Of a DNA stretch of 64,000 nucleotides, positions 11,770 to 23,093 are shown one piece after another. A program made the position numbers and the translations under genes. The DNA lies in assembly GCA_036365145.1 (NCBI GenBank), contig JAEOAD010000018.1:6652001-6716000 (forward strand). The letters run 5' to 3'. The notes beneath the pieces are model-generated. The model was not told the DNA's origin. It saw only the letters and a program-made list of their open reading frames with translations, and searched no databases. The DNA comes from Orientallactaga sibirica. Taxonomy: Eukaryota > Chordata > Mammalia > Rodentia > Dipodidae. Position 1 is the stretch's first letter. Each line of letters begins with the position of its first letter.

Positions 11770-12490
11770 TTTAATTTTTTTTTTTTTTTACCTTTTATAT
11801 TTATTTACTGAGAAAGAAATAGAGAGAGAGTATAGGCACACCAGGGCCTCCTGCCACTGCAAACAAATTCCAGATGTATGCACCACTTTGTGCATCTGGC
11901 TTTACATGGGTACTGGGGAATTGAACCCAGGCCTCAGGCTTTGCAGGCAAGTGTCTTTAACCATTGAGCCATCTCTCCAGCCCGTTTTTTTCTCCTTTAC
12001 AATAAAAGGATGTCATTATTCTTCCAAAACAGTTTCAGCCACAGACTCTAAGTTTAGATACGTAGTCTGTTGGATTGGACTCACCCAATCATGGATCAAA
12101 GATATTCAGAAATTAAAAAAAAACAACTGTGTCTGTACTGAAAATGTCCAGATTGTTTTCTTTACAGTCTGTGGGAAGATGTGTGCAGGCTCTATGCAAA
12201 TACTGTGCCGTGATATACACGGGATCCTGTGACCCACCTGATGTCAGGAACAACAAGAGGGTGTTTGCTTTACAGGCTTTCTAACTTTCTACAGTTGCAG
12301 GTTTACTTATTTATTTATTTATGAGCGAGAGAGAAGAAATGGGCACACCAGGGCCTCCAGCCACTGCAAACAAACTACAGATGCATGCGCTACCTTATGC
12401 ACCTGGCTTATTTGGATACTGGGAAATTGAACCTGGGTCCTTAGGCTTTGCATGCAACTGCCTTAACTGCTGAGCCTTCTCTCCAGCCCT
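11770..12490 (-). mobile_element. Two minus DIP SINEs around a unique gap
   Basis: DIP 11770-11983 and 12300-12490. The gap 11984-12299 holds nothing recognised. Confidence 0.85.
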
Positions 12491-12557
12491 ACAGTTGCAG
12501 TTTTAATCTCCTGTTGAAAGGCTAACTACCATGCATATTTCTAATACTTGAACTTTT

Positions 12558-12845
12558 GTTTTGTTTTTGTTTTTCAAGGTAGGGTTTGGTTCTAGCTCAG
12601 GCTGACTTGGAATTCACTATGTAGTCTCAGGGTAGCTTCGAACTCACAGCGATCTTCCTACTAGGCCTTCTAAGTGCTGGCATTAAAGGTGCATGCCACC
12701 ATGCCTGGCTTATGTGTTATTATTTATTTATTTATTTTTGATTGTTTTGAGGTAGGGTTTCACTGTGGCCTCAGACTTACACTGATCCTCCTACCTGGGC
12801 CTCCCAAGTGCTGGGATTAAAGGCGTGCACCACCACACCTGGCTT
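12558..12845 (-). mobile_element. Two minus B1 SINEs
   Basis: 12558-12710 is full length. 12740-12845 lacks its middle section. Confidence 0.85.
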
Positions 12846-12859
12846 TAATTGAACTTATT

Positions 12860-12940
12860 TTTGGTGGTACTGGAGACTGAATTTCAGGGCTTGCACATTC
12901 AAGGAAAGGGCCCTACCCCTGAACTACACCCCAGCTCTGC
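12860..12940 (-). mobile_element. ID-like SINE
   Basis: The antisense order ggtactggagactgaat, cagggcttgcacattc and ctgaactacaccccagctc matches an ID element. Confidence 0.55.
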
Positions 12941-13242
12941 TATTTGAGCTTCTGTAGCTACGAGTTTTGTCTTCTTTTTTTAGAACCAACAGCTTGATCA
13001 TATTAGGACCAGGGAGGATGGTTTCTCCTACCTCGAGATTTGATGGTGGTGTGACTGGTGTTCAGTGACTATGAGTAATCATGTGCAGGGAGCAGTCTAC
13101 AAATGTCTGTGGGCCCAAGCCTGTTGCCCTGCCCCCTGCCCTACACCAGACAATTCCCAGGTGGTTTTGTTACTGTAGCTTAGCTTACATTTGATTTTAC
13201 AGAAATGAAATTGTTAAATTTTTATTTGTCTTTATTTTTTTT

Positions 13243-13398
13243 GGTTTTGTTTTCTTTTTTTGAGGTAGGGTCTCCCTTTAGCTGAGGCTGACCTGGAATT
13301 CACTATGTAGTCTCAGGCTGGCCTCAAACTCACAGCGATCCTCCTATCTCTTACTCCCAAATGCTGAGATTAAAGGTGTGTGCCACCACATCCAGCTA
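13243..13398 (-). mobile_element. B1 SINE
   Basis: Minus copy with T-rich tail at the left. The preceding 12941-13242 shows nothing recognisable. Confidence 0.87.
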
Positions 13399-13457
13399 CT
13401 GTATTTGGGTTTTTACACCCAGTGTAAAGATTCTGAGATTCTCCCATGATGTCATCC

Positions 13458-14337
13458 TGTAACGGGGTGCTAAGGGTCCAGGAAAGTCCTTGCACCCCAA
13501 ACCCTGAGTTCATTTCTAATTTTAGTCAAAGAATTGAATAAGAAAGAAAACTGGGAAGGATAATTATTAAATTATTATATTTATTGAGGGAAGTAGAGTC
13601 AAGGAAAGGCACCCTCATGGCTAAAGATCCCATGTGAGCCGGGCGTGGTGGCGCACGCCTTTAATCCCAGCACTGGGGAGGCAGAGGTAGGAGGATCACC
13701 ATGAGTTCAAGGCCACCCTGAGACTACATAGTGAATTCCAGGTCAGCCTGGACCAGAGTGAGACCCTACCTCGAAAAACCAAAAAAAATAAAAATAAAAA
13801 AAATAAAGATCCCATGTGGAAGGCCTGGGGAAAAAAGCATGGAAAGAGAAGGGAAAGTTCAAGGAGCTCCTGCCATGTGGGGAGCCAGAAGGGATAAAGA
13901 ACCCATGTGGAGAGTAAGGGCTAGGGGGCCCTCCGGGCCAGGCCTGGGCCAAGCCAACCCAGGTCCAGCTGAGGGAGAAACGCACTCACAGCTGGAAGTT
14001 CCGAAGTGATCAGAGAGATAGAGAGCCTGTCCTCCCCTTGCAAAGGTATTTATAACCTTATGAGGGTGGGCTGACCTGAGCCAGAGGGACGGACAGCTGG
14101 TTGCTTAGGGATAGAGGCTGTCTCAGGAAGAGATTAGCCTTGGCACCAAATTCCAGAGGCTGAACTTGACTAAGCACATGTTTAAATCCTATTAAAGACC
14201 TCCCTCCCAGGAGGGGTCCTGACTGTTTTGTGGACAAACAGGTCTATGGAATGAGGCAAGAGAGATAAGAAATCAGATCATCTTTGATTTCTAGCAAGTG
14301 CAAACTTTCCTGCCCTTTTTACCTTCAGGGGCCCAGT
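13458..14337 (-). mobile_element. LTR-like element, minus strand, with a nested B1
   Basis: On the minus strand there is TATAAATACC at about 14047-14056 and AATAAA at 13580-13585, in a non-SINE block with TG...CA edges. No target-site duplication is evident, so the boundaries are tentative. A B1 (13637-13803) sits inside it with a perfect 15-bp duplication, taaagatcccatgtg. Confidence 0.4.
13637..13803 (+). mobile_element. Young B1 SINE with a perfect target-site duplication
   Basis: Head close to consensus. Flanked by taaagatcccatgtg at 13622-13636 and 13804-13818, a 15-bp duplication typical of L1-mediated insertion. Confidence 0.95.
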
Positions 14338-14339
14338 GA

Positions 14340-14786
14340 CCCTAACTCTACCCCCTATCAATCCACTAGTCCACTTTGTGTCACAAGTAGAGCTCCATTC
14401 ATTACATATATGTTCCACAGTTTACTTATCCACCTGCCTGTCAATGGACATTGATTTGGCTTGTTTTTGACTATTACAATTAAAATTGCTGCAAATTTCT
14501 TGTTCCTAAATTTGTGTGAACGTAAGCTTTTATTTCTCTTGTGTAACTACTTGGAAGTTGAGCTTTTGAGCCACAAAATAGGTATAGTTAACCCTATAAG
14601 AAAGTGATACGTTGTCTTTCTAGAGTATGTGTCATCTGCATTCCCACCAATTATGTGTGGTATCCTGGAGCCTACAGATCATTACCAGCACTCATATGAC
14701 CAGTTTCTCTACATTTACATGCTTGAGAGATTATGTAGTGGCATTTCTGTGATTTGAGTTTGAATTCCCTATGATTAATCACATTG
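14340..14786 (-). mobile_element. Diverged L1 fragment, minus strand
   Basis: Phrases such as cctgcctgtcaatggacatt, attaaaattgctgcaa, tctgcattcccaccaatta and a following gtttctctacattta are the antisense of an old L1 3' region. The first solo LTR is inserted at its right edge (14787). Confidence 0.55.
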
Positions 14787-15349
14787 TGTAATGCCCAATT
14801 CACGGCGCCCCCAGTGACCACCAAGGAAGACCAAACACATATGCAAACACAAAGAGCTTTACTCGGGCTTAAGCTCAGTCTCTTGCCTTCACCAACGCAG
14901 TGGATCCATGCAAGAGCCCAGAGAAGCAGAATGGCGGGCTTTTTATTGAGGTTTGAGCAAGGGGGAGGGGACTATCACCTACGCAACTACATGATTGGCT
15001 AATTTGAACATTAGCTGTACTTGGGGGTTCTTGATTGGTCTTAGGGTTTTGGTGGGCTAGGTCTAGGGGAATTTCAAACTTAATTGGCTCAGCAAGCGGC
15101 GGTTACATTTGAACAGGTTGGTGCGCACGGTTACATTCATTTGATTGGTTGACATTTACAAAACTCTGAGACGGTAGATCTTATTGGGCCATCCAGCCCA
15201 GGACTGCAAGAATGTTGAGTCATGCTCACACAGCAAGTTTATGGTTTTTCCTGGTACTGCTTGTTCTTCCCTTGATTTTGGGAACTTGCCCCTGTGGCCT
15301 ACAGAGTGACTGAGGCCTGTCATGGTGCTACTCTGGCCTGGGTCTTTCA
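14787..15349 (-). mobile_element. Solo LTR of an endogenous retrovirus (copy A)
   Basis: Read on the minus strand it begins TGAAAGACCCAGG and ends TTACA (TG...CA termini). It is flanked by a 4-bp direct repeat, attg, at 14783-14786 and 15350-15353. Inside on the minus strand are several CCAAT boxes (15000-15150), AATAAAAAGC at 14940-14947 acting as TATA-like signal, and AGTAAA at 14858-14863 as polyadenylation signal. It shares U3 sequence with copy B. The CCAAT/AATAAA layout resembles gammaretroviral LTRs. No internal retroviral genes adjoin it. Confidence 0.75.
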
Positions 15350-15359
15350 ATTGGTCTGT

Positions 15360-15994
15360 GTTTTTATTTATGTTTTAATTCAACCACAAGCCACCACCAA
15401 AAAGCAAGCATGCACACACTTCAGGAAACTCCATGCAAAGCTTAAGTATTTTGCACATCTTTAGACTGGAATTCCAAATCCACCCCCATACCTTAGGGCT
15501 GGATCTTAGGATCCACTCACAGTGACACCACCTCCAGCCAGGTGGCTACAGATCTAAATACAAACTTTAATAAAATCCTGAATATATTGTGGGCCATCCA
15601 TTCAAATTACCACGTTCTGCCCCTGGTTCGCAATAGATTCACATTCATCTCACATTGTAAATTGTATTTAGTCAAATTTTAAAGGTCCCCACAGTCATTA
15701 TCAATTTAAGATAGTTCTAGCTGGGTGTGGTCACACATGCCTTTAATCCCAGCACTCAGGAAGCAGAGGTAGGAGAATCACCCTGAGTTAAAGACCAGCC
15801 TGAGACTACATAGTTAATTCCAAATCAGCCTGGGCTAGAGTGAGACCCTACCTCAAAGGAAAATAAAAGAAGATACTTCTAAAATCCCAAGTCCCACCTG
15901 AGATTTAAGATGGTCTCTTAACGGTGAGTCCTGTAAAATCAAACCAGTTATATACCTTTAACATATAAAGGCACCGGGTAAACATTTTTTAAAA
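15360..15994 (-). mobile_element. MaLR-like internal retroviral fragment
   Basis: The order ccacgttctgcccctgg, ttcacattcatctcac, gtccccacagtcatta, then gagtcctgtaaaatcaaa, ccagttatatacc and gcaccgggtaaac resembles the antisense of MaLR internal regions (THE1/MST type) as I remember them. A plus B1 (15718-15866) interrupts it. The family assignment is from memory, not a search. Confidence 0.45.
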
Positions 15995-16302
15995 ACATGT
16001 ATTTTTATTTATTTATTTATTTCAGAGAGAGAGAAAAAGGCATAGAGAGAGAGAACGAGACAGAATGGGCACGCCAGGGCCTCCAGCTACTGCAAACCAA
16101 CCCCAGATGCATGTGCCACCTTGTGCATCTGGCTTACATGGGTCCTGGGGAATGAAACCTGGGTCCTCTGGCTTTGTAGGCAAATGCCTTAACCACTAAG
16201 CCCAGGTCTCTCAAGCCCAGAGTAAACATTTTTTTGGGGGGTGGTTTCGAGGTAGGGTTTCACTCTAGCCCAGGCTAGGAGAGACTGGAACAATGTAAAC
16301 TC
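15718..16302. mobile_element. B1 (plus), DIP (minus) and a cut B1 (minus)
   Basis: B1 15718-15866, DIP 15995-16220, and a B1 head-distal piece from about 16238 that stops at gctaggagagactgg shortly before solo LTR B. Confidence 0.8.
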
Positions 16303-16308
16303 AATAAC

Positions 16309-16854
16309 TGTTAGGGTCTGAGAATCACTGAAGAAAGACCCCAGAGTCGAATGTAAAACAAGGAGTAATGTAAAACAAGTATGTAAAACAAGGAGAGTTT
16401 ATTCTGTGGAATCAACCAGCATGCGGGGGTCAATCATCCATACAAAATGGCGACCCCAGGAGGAGCTCGCAGGCCCCTTTTATGCACAACTAAGGGAATT
16501 TTGGCAGGCTTTCAGTCTTTAAACATGATTGGTTAATTTGAACATTAACCGTACTTGTGTTTCTTTGATTGGTCTTAAGATTTTGATGACTAAGTGTAGG
16601 GGAATTCTAGGCGGGTGAGATAATCTCCTAACATGATTGGCTAAAAGCAAGGAGCAGTTATATTTGTTATCTTTGAATGGACAAGTCTGGTGACTTTACA
16701 GGAACTGACTCAGCCTTTTTCTGGTCAGGGCAGTCATTGATTAATGGCCCTTTGTTTCAGGTTTCCCAGGAATCTTGCCTGTCCCTCCAGGAAATTGAAA
16801 TTTAGGCCTAGCTAGAGTGGTGAAGCCTGTCATGGCATCAGTTTTGTCCTTTCA
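16309..16854 (-). mobile_element. Solo LTR of an endogenous retrovirus (copy B)
   Basis: Minus-strand termini are TGAAAGGACAAAAC and CCCTAACA. It is flanked by ataac at 16304-16308 and 16855-16859. On the minus strand there is CATAAAAG at 16477-16484 and AATAAA at 16398-16403, plus CCAAT boxes. The segment atgattggttaatttgaaca and the following about 90 bp align with copy A. It is in the same orientation, 960 bp away. Confidence 0.78.
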
Positions 16855-16875
16855 ATAACCATCAAGCAAACATCA

Positions 16876-17460
16876 AACTTTTATTTTTATTGACAACTTC
16901 TATACTTACATACAAAAAATGCATATTTCCCTCCCCTGCCCCCATACCCTTTTAGAACTCCAATCTCCATCATCCCTTCCCTCTCTCCACTAGCCTCTCT
17001 TTTAATTTGATGTCATCATCTTTTTCTTCTATTATGAGAGTCTTGTGAAGGTATTGCTAGGCACTGCAAGGTCATGGATATCAAGGCCAATTTCTGTCTG
17101 GACAGTTGCATTGTAAGGAGTCATACCCTTCCTTTGGCTCTTCCATTCTATCCGCCCCCTTTTCTACAATGGGCCCTGAGACTTGGAGGGTGTGACAGAG
17201 AAGTTTCAGTGCTGGGCACTCCTCCATCCCTTCTTCTCAGCACTATGTTGCCTTTTGGGTCATCCCAGTGGTCATCGCCATCTGAAAAGAGAAGCTTCTC
17301 TAACCAGAAGTGAGAGTAGCATTAATATGTGAATATGAACATTAAGCGTAGTGCTTTCAGGGCAGCTTGGTGGGAATAATATATACATTTAGCCAGACAA
17401 GAACAGGCTTTATACCCCTAAGGCTCATGACCTCCCCTGCCATAGACTTTAAGCAAACAT
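16876..17460 (-). mobile_element. L1 3' end fragment, minus strand
   Basis: Starts with tttttattgacaacttct and carries the same 3' UTR as 60305-60760 (tatcaaggccaatttctgtc, cattgtaaggagtcatac, cagtggtcatcgccatctg). It lies immediately right of the second solo LTR, which inserted beside it. Confidence 0.8.
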
Positions 17461-17461
17461 C

Positions 17462-17580
17462 AGGTAGGAGGATTGCCATGAGTTTGAGGCCACCTTGAGA
17501 GTACTTAGTGAATTCAAGGTCGGTCTGGGCTAGAGTGAGACCCAACCTTGAAAAACAAAAACAAAAAAACAAAAAAGAGG
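17462..17580 (+). mobile_element. 5'-truncated B1 SINE
   Basis: Starts inside the core at aggtaggaggattgcc. Confidence 0.8.
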
Positions 17581-17581
17581 C

Positions 17582-18054
17582 AGACATCAACAGAAGAGGG
17601 AGAGAATGGGCATACCAGGGCCTCTAGCCACTACAAACAGACTCCAGATGCATATGCACCTTGTGCATCTGGCTTTACATGGGTACTTGGGAATTGAACC
17701 TGGTCCTTAGACTTTTCAGGCAAGCACCTTAACTTCTGAGCCATCTCTCTAACCCTTAAAAATATTTTTAATTATTTATTTGCAAGCAGAGAGAGAGAGA
17801 GAGAGAATGGGAGACGGGGAATGTTGCACCAGGGCCTCTTGTTACTGCAAGCAAACACCAGATGAATGCACCATTTTGTGCATCTGGCTTTACGTGGATA
17901 CTGGGTAATCATACTCAAGCCATCAGGCTTGTAATCAAGCCCCTTTAACTGCTGAGCCATTTCTCCAGCCCCCTAATTGTATTTTTCTGTATTTATGTGC
18001 TCAATAAAATGTTTGTTCAAACCTTTTTGTTCTATTTTTAAATTTTTTAAAAAT

Positions 18055-18093
<39 letters not shown>

Positions 18094-18282
18094 TTTGAGA
18101 CAGAGAAAGGGAAAGAAAGAGAGAGAGAATGGAGGCACCCAGGGCCTCTAACCACTGCAAACGAACTCCAGAAGCATGTGCCACCATGTGCATCTGGCTT
18201 ATATGGGACCTGGAAAATCGAACCAGGGTCCCTAGGCTTTGCAGGCAAGCACCTTAACCACTAAGCCATCTCTCCAGCCCTT
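17582..18282 (-). mobile_element. Three minus DIP SINEs
   Basis: 17582-17755, 17765-17972 and 18042-18282. The last has a (TTTA)n tract at about 18054-18096. Confidence 0.87.
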
Positions 18283-18329
18283 AAATATTTTTTCTTTTTT
18301 TTCTTTTACTTTTTCTTTTCTTCTTCTTC

Positions 18330-18478
18330 TTTTTTTTTCTGAGGTGGGGGTCTCACTCTAGCTCAGGCTGACTGGGAATTCACTATGTAGTCTCAGGGTA
18401 GCCTTGAACTATTGGCAATCCTTCAACCTCTGTCTCCCAAGTGCTGGGATTAAAGGCATGTGCCACCACACCAGGTTT
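18330..18478 (-). mobile_element. B1 SINE
   Basis: Minus copy preceded by a T/C-rich tail. Confidence 0.87.
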
Positions 18479-18518
18479 TTTTTTTCATCTATTTTTAAAG
18501 TCGGGTTAGATTTTGTGA

Positions 18519-18935
18519 CTTTTCATGGAGATACTATTTCTGTTCATCCCAGATAGGAAAGGCAGTAACACACCAAAGAAATTATTTCATCCAATCCCAG
18601 CTTGATAAATCAATGAGCTTATTGGAGTTACTAATAGGAACATGCATGGTGAGAAGTTACTTACAGGAGCATGAGTGACTAAGGCAGCTACATCACTGAG
18701 AAGCCTACCCCAGCATTGATAATGGCTCACAGAAGCTAAATTTACTAGAACTCCCTGCACAACTTGTGGGCAGTTCCACAGAAGAGTCTTCTCTCTTCCA
18801 GCAATTATTCATTGCTTATATAATTTCAGAGAGGGGTCTTATGAGTCTTGTAAGTTTCATAAACTTTATGAGTTTTATGAGTTTCCCTCCAGGAAGAAAT
18901 ATTTCAATCCAGGAGAAATAGCTGCACCCCTTTCT
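18519..18935 (+). mobile_element. Unnamed dispersed repeat, copy 1
   Basis: About 400 bp that aligns with 26784-27164: gagatactatttctgttcat, aaggcagtaacacaccaa, gaagttacttacaggagcat, caacttgtgggcagttcc, gaagagtcttctctc, and catgagtcttgtaagttt-like phrases in the same order. The family is not recognised with confidence; it may be an LTR or a LINE 3' UTR. Confidence 0.55.
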
Positions 18936-19127
18936 CTGGCTCCTATTCTTTCCAGCTATTCCATTAACATTAGATGGAGTGATAGAGATGTATGCTTATT
19001 TTTTTCTTTCATTTATGATTGAGCATTGAGCCACTATGTCTGAGCAGCAGTCACTTATTCTTAATAGTTTTGCCATTTGAATAGCTAAAGTAACTACATT
19101 CCACCTTAAAAAAAAAAAGAAAAAAAA

Positions 19128-19263
19128 AGTTTGAGCACCACACCTTTAATCCCAGCACTCAGGAGGTAGTGGTAAGAGAATCGCTGTGAGTTCAAGGCCA
19201 GCCTGAAACTACACAGTGAATTCCAGGTCAGCCTGGGCTAGAGTGAGACCCTACCTCGAAAAA

Positions 19264-19311
<48 letters not shown>

Positions 19312-19312
19312 A
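19128..19312 (+). mobile_element. 5'-truncated B1 SINE with (GAAA)n tail
   Basis: Starts at caccacacctttaatccc. The tail has expanded into a GAAA microsatellite at 19265-19312. Confidence 0.85.
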
Positions 19313-19319
19313 GCTTCCT

Positions 19320-20110
19320 TCATGACCAAGACAAACAGCAGCAGTAGTCTACTGGTATAAATTCAAATGTATAGAAGGCAAGTTGATGGGGTATATATTT
19401 CTATCCATCCATTGTTAGGGTTTATAACTTACCCAATCACAGGTTTTTGTCTTTGCTAATTACTGTACCAAGCATGGGTTCCCTCCTGTGGAGCAGTCCT
19501 TAAATACAATTGGAAAGTAACTGCATCCATAGCAGTCATGCCACTATTGCACCAGTGGACATATCTTGCCTAGTATGCTAATAGTGTAATATGCAAAGGC
19601 CATAGCCAAACAGGGCCATTGGCAACAATGCTCCACCAGCAGCCTTCATAGAATCCTTAACACTATAAATGCCAGCCAATAGGGAAGGAGCTTTCAGTTC
19701 AGTTTTAGTCTGATTCTCCATGTCCTGCAATGAAAGTGTACAATGTTTCCAACAATAAGGACTTACTATGTATTTCTGGCCTGTAACCAGAATGAATAGC
19801 AATAGTTTGTATTATGTGTGGTGCTTTAGGGGTCTTCCTAGCCAAACACTCATAGTGAGGTAGCCCACCTCTGGCACTGTGATTACCACCCAACAACATT
19901 GTTGTTCAGTAGTCTTCAACTGCTGTTATTACTGATCTTCCAGACGTGTTTCCAGATCTGCAAGGCACTTAAATATTAGCATTATATAATAAAACTTTTT
20001 CAGAGGGTAGGCAGGATCGCTTCAAGAAAGTGCCAATTGATCTTGGGATTCAGCAGCTAAGGAAATACTTTAAAAATTAGCAAGGTCCAATACAGCACAA
20101 AAATTTCATT
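19320..20110 (-). mobile_element. Older L1 3' UTR fragment, minus strand
   Basis: Shares scattered phrases with the L1 3' UTR at 60770-60910 (ccctcctgtggagcagtcc, ccactattgcaccagtgg, ctccatgtcctgcaatga) but is more diverged, so it is probably an older relative. The open frames here are not coding. Confidence 0.5.
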
Positions 20111-20142
20111 ACTTATATGAATGTTCCATTAAAAAAGCAATG

Positions 20143-20293
20143 TTGGGCTGGAGAGATGGCTTACTGGTTAAGGTGCTTACCTGTGAAGCCCAAGGACCCA
20201 GGTTTGATTCCTTAGTACTCATGTAAGCCAGATGCACAAGGTAGCACATGTGTCTGGAGTTTGTTTACAGTGGCTAGAGGCCCTGGCATGCTC

Positions 20294-20348
<55 letters not shown>

Positions 20349-20916
20349 AAATACATAAATAAATTTTTAAAAAAAGACCAATGTTGCTGGGCATGGGGGC
20401 ACATTAATTCTAGCACTTGAGAGGCAGAGGTAGGAGGATTGTTGTGAGTTCAAGGCTAGCCTGAGACTACATAGTGAATTTCTGGTCAGCCTGGGTTAGA
20501 GTGAGGCCCTACCTCAACAAAAACAAAATAAGGGGCTGGCAAGATCGCTTAGTGGTTAAAGTGCTTGCCTGCAAAGACTAAGGACCCAGGTTTGATTCTC
20601 CAGGTACCATGTAAACCAGATGCACATGGTGGTGCATGCATCTGGAGTTTGTTTGCAGTGGCTAGAGGCCCTGGTGTGCCCATTCTCTCTCTCTCTCTTT
20701 TTGTCCCTAATAAATAAATAAAAATAAATTTAAAACACAAAATAAGTAAATAAAATAAAATAAAAGAGCAATGTTGGGCTGGGGTGGTGGCTCATGCCTT
20801 TAATCCCAGAATTTGAGAGGCAGAGGTAAGGATCACTGTGAATTCAAGGCCACCCTGAGATTATATAGTAAATTCCAGGTCAGCTTGGGCTAGAGTGAGA
20901 CCCTACCTCAAAAAAA
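20143..20916 (+). mobile_element. DIP, B1, DIP and B1 SINEs in series
   Basis: DIP 20143-20365 (with a long (TC)n at 20298-20344), B1 20385-20527, DIP 20533-20740, B1 20778-20916. Confidence 0.88.
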
Positions 20917-20929
20917 GGAGCAATATTGG

Positions 20930-21291
20930 GCTGGGGAGTTGGAAAATGGGTCAGCTGTTAAAGATACTTGCTTGAGCTGGGCGTGGTGGCGCACGCCTTT
21001 AATCCCAGCACTTGGGAGGCAGAGGTAGGAGGATTGCCGTGAGTTTGAGGCCACCCTGAGACTACATAGTCAATTCCAGGTCAGCCTGGGCCAGAGTGAG
21101 ACCCTACCTCGAAAAACCAAAAAAAAAAAAAAGATACTTGCTTGATTGCAAAGCCTGATGACTCAGGTTCAATTCCCCATTACCCATTTAAAGCCAGAGG
21201 CACAAAGTGACATATGAGTCTGGAGTTCATTTGCAGCAGCAAGAGAACCCTGATGTGCTCATACTCACTGTCTATGAAAGAAAGAGAAAAA

Positions 21292-21339
<48 letters not shown>

Positions 21340-21395
21340 AGAAAGAAAGAAAAAAAAGAAAGAAAGAAAGGAAGGAAAAAAGGAAGGAAGGAAGG
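20930..21395 (+). mobile_element. DIP SINE split by a younger B1
   Basis: The DIP is in two halves, 20930-20974 and 21130-21270. The B1 at 20975-21129 is flanked by the perfect 15-bp duplication aaagatacttgcttg. The DIP tail runs into a (GAAA)n/(GGAA)n tract to 21395. Confidence 0.93.
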
Positions 21396-21559
21396 GCTGG
21401 TGAGATTGCTTAGTGGTTAAGGGGCTTGCCTGCAAAGCCTAAGGATCCATATTTGACTCCCCAGATCCCACGTACGCCAGATGCACAAGGTTGCACATGT
21501 GCACAAGGTGGCACACATGCCTGAAGTTCAATTACAGAGGCTGGAGACCCTGGAGAGCC

Positions 21560-21602
<43 letters not shown>

Positions 21603-22165
21603 ATAAAAATGTCTAGTCTGGGGTTGGAGAGATGGCTCAGCAGTTAAGGCGCCTGCCTGCTAAGCCTGAGAACCCGGTTCCAATCTCCAGTTCCCACGTT
21701 TAGCCAGATGCAAAGTGACACAAGGGCACAATGCTGCACTTGCCCACAAGGGGGTGCATCCATCTGGATTTCGTTCACAGCAGCTGAGAGACTGCTGGCA
21801 CGCCCATTCTCTATCTGTCTCCCTCTCCCTCTCTGTCTGTCTCTCTCCAAAAATAATAATAATAAAAAAATGTCTAGTCTGTTGGCTTGCCCCTCCCCCA
21901 GAAAAAGAAAGAAAGGAAGGAAGGAAGGAAGGAAGGAAGGAAGGAAGGAAGGAAGGAAGGAAGGAAAGAAAGAAAGATGGGCTGGAGAGATGGCTCAGCA
22001 GTTAAGGCATTTGTCTGCAAAGCCTATGACCCAGGTTCGATTCTCTCATACCCACGTAAAGCCAGATGCACAAAGCAGTGCATGCATTTGGAGTGCATTT
22101 GCAGTAGCAAGAGGCCCTGGCACATCCATACTCACTCTTATTCTGTTTCTTTATCAAATAAAGTA
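21396..22165 (+). mobile_element. DIP, variant DIP and DIP SINEs with purine tracts
   Basis: DIP 21396-21610 ((TC)n at 21563-21600), DIP subfamily 2 at 21621-21870, (GGAA)n at 21905-21977, DIP 21978-22165. Confidence 0.88.
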
Positions 22166-22735
22166 TTTTTTAAGCCTTCCAGAGGTTCACAAGCACTGAG
22201 TTTGGCTTCCTGTCAAGTTTTGCTCTGGGAATTCTAGCTTGGCACAACTTTCCCTACATTTGCTTTTAAGTGACCCAGCTAGATCCCTTTGTCTGCCTTT
22301 TCTTTTTCTCATCTTCACTTGATTTTTTTTTTAGCATCTTATAAACCTGAATTACATGCCAGTTTAAGTCACTTAGACCTGACTCTCCTACCTTGTAAAA
22401 GAACATGCCCCATCATGGAGCTCAGCAAAGCCACTAAGACCCCATACCAGTCCTAAGTCCCTTCTAAATTAACTCCCTTCTTACCTCTCCCGTGAACACA
22501 GTTCACAGTGAACTGCATATCAAACTGCCTCTCTCATGCCCACTTCTCTTAGTAATGTCTATTGCTCTATCATATCCCAATCCTTGATATTAATGGGGGC
22601 CTCAGGCAGTGATAACCAAGTTTTGCTAATGGTTTCTATGAGCCAGTCTATCAGGGACTGATTTTTCTCACATTGCCTCAGGTCATAAAAAGGCTAAGTA
22701 GTTATATTACTCAGTTTATTTATTTATTTGTTTAT
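22166..22735. other. Unique segment
   Basis: Nothing recognised. Confidence 0.4.
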
Positions 22736-22739
22736 TTTG

Positions 22740-23062
22740 GTTTTTCTTTTTCTTTTTTTTTTTTTTTTTTTTTGAGGTAGGGTCTCACTCTGGCTCAGGC
22801 TGACCTGGAATTCACTTTGTAGTCTCAGGGTGGCCTCGAACTCATGGCAATCCTCCTACTTCTACCTCCCGAGTGCTGGGATTAAAGGCGTGCGCCACCA
22901 CGCCTGGCTATTTTGGTTTTTCAAGGTAGAGTCTCACTCTAGCTCAGGCTGTCCTGGAATTCACTATGTAGTCTCAGGGTGGCCTGGAACTAACTCTTGG
23001 AGATCCCCCACCTCTGCCTCCCAAGTGCTGGGATTAAAGGTGTGCGCCACCATGCCTGGCTC

Positions 23063-23093
<31 letters not shown>

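Noticed and set aside
11738..12232. 164-codon plus-strand open frame
   Set aside because: More than half is a translated minus DIP SINE.
20143..22165. Regularly spaced repeats that might suggest a CRISPR-like array
   Set aside because: They are separate SINE insertions of different families and orientation, with no constant repeat/spacer length; the genome is a rodent's.
21708..22199. 163-codon plus-strand open frame with Lys/Glu/Gly runs
   Set aside because: Translation of DIP SINEs and a GGAA microsatellite.
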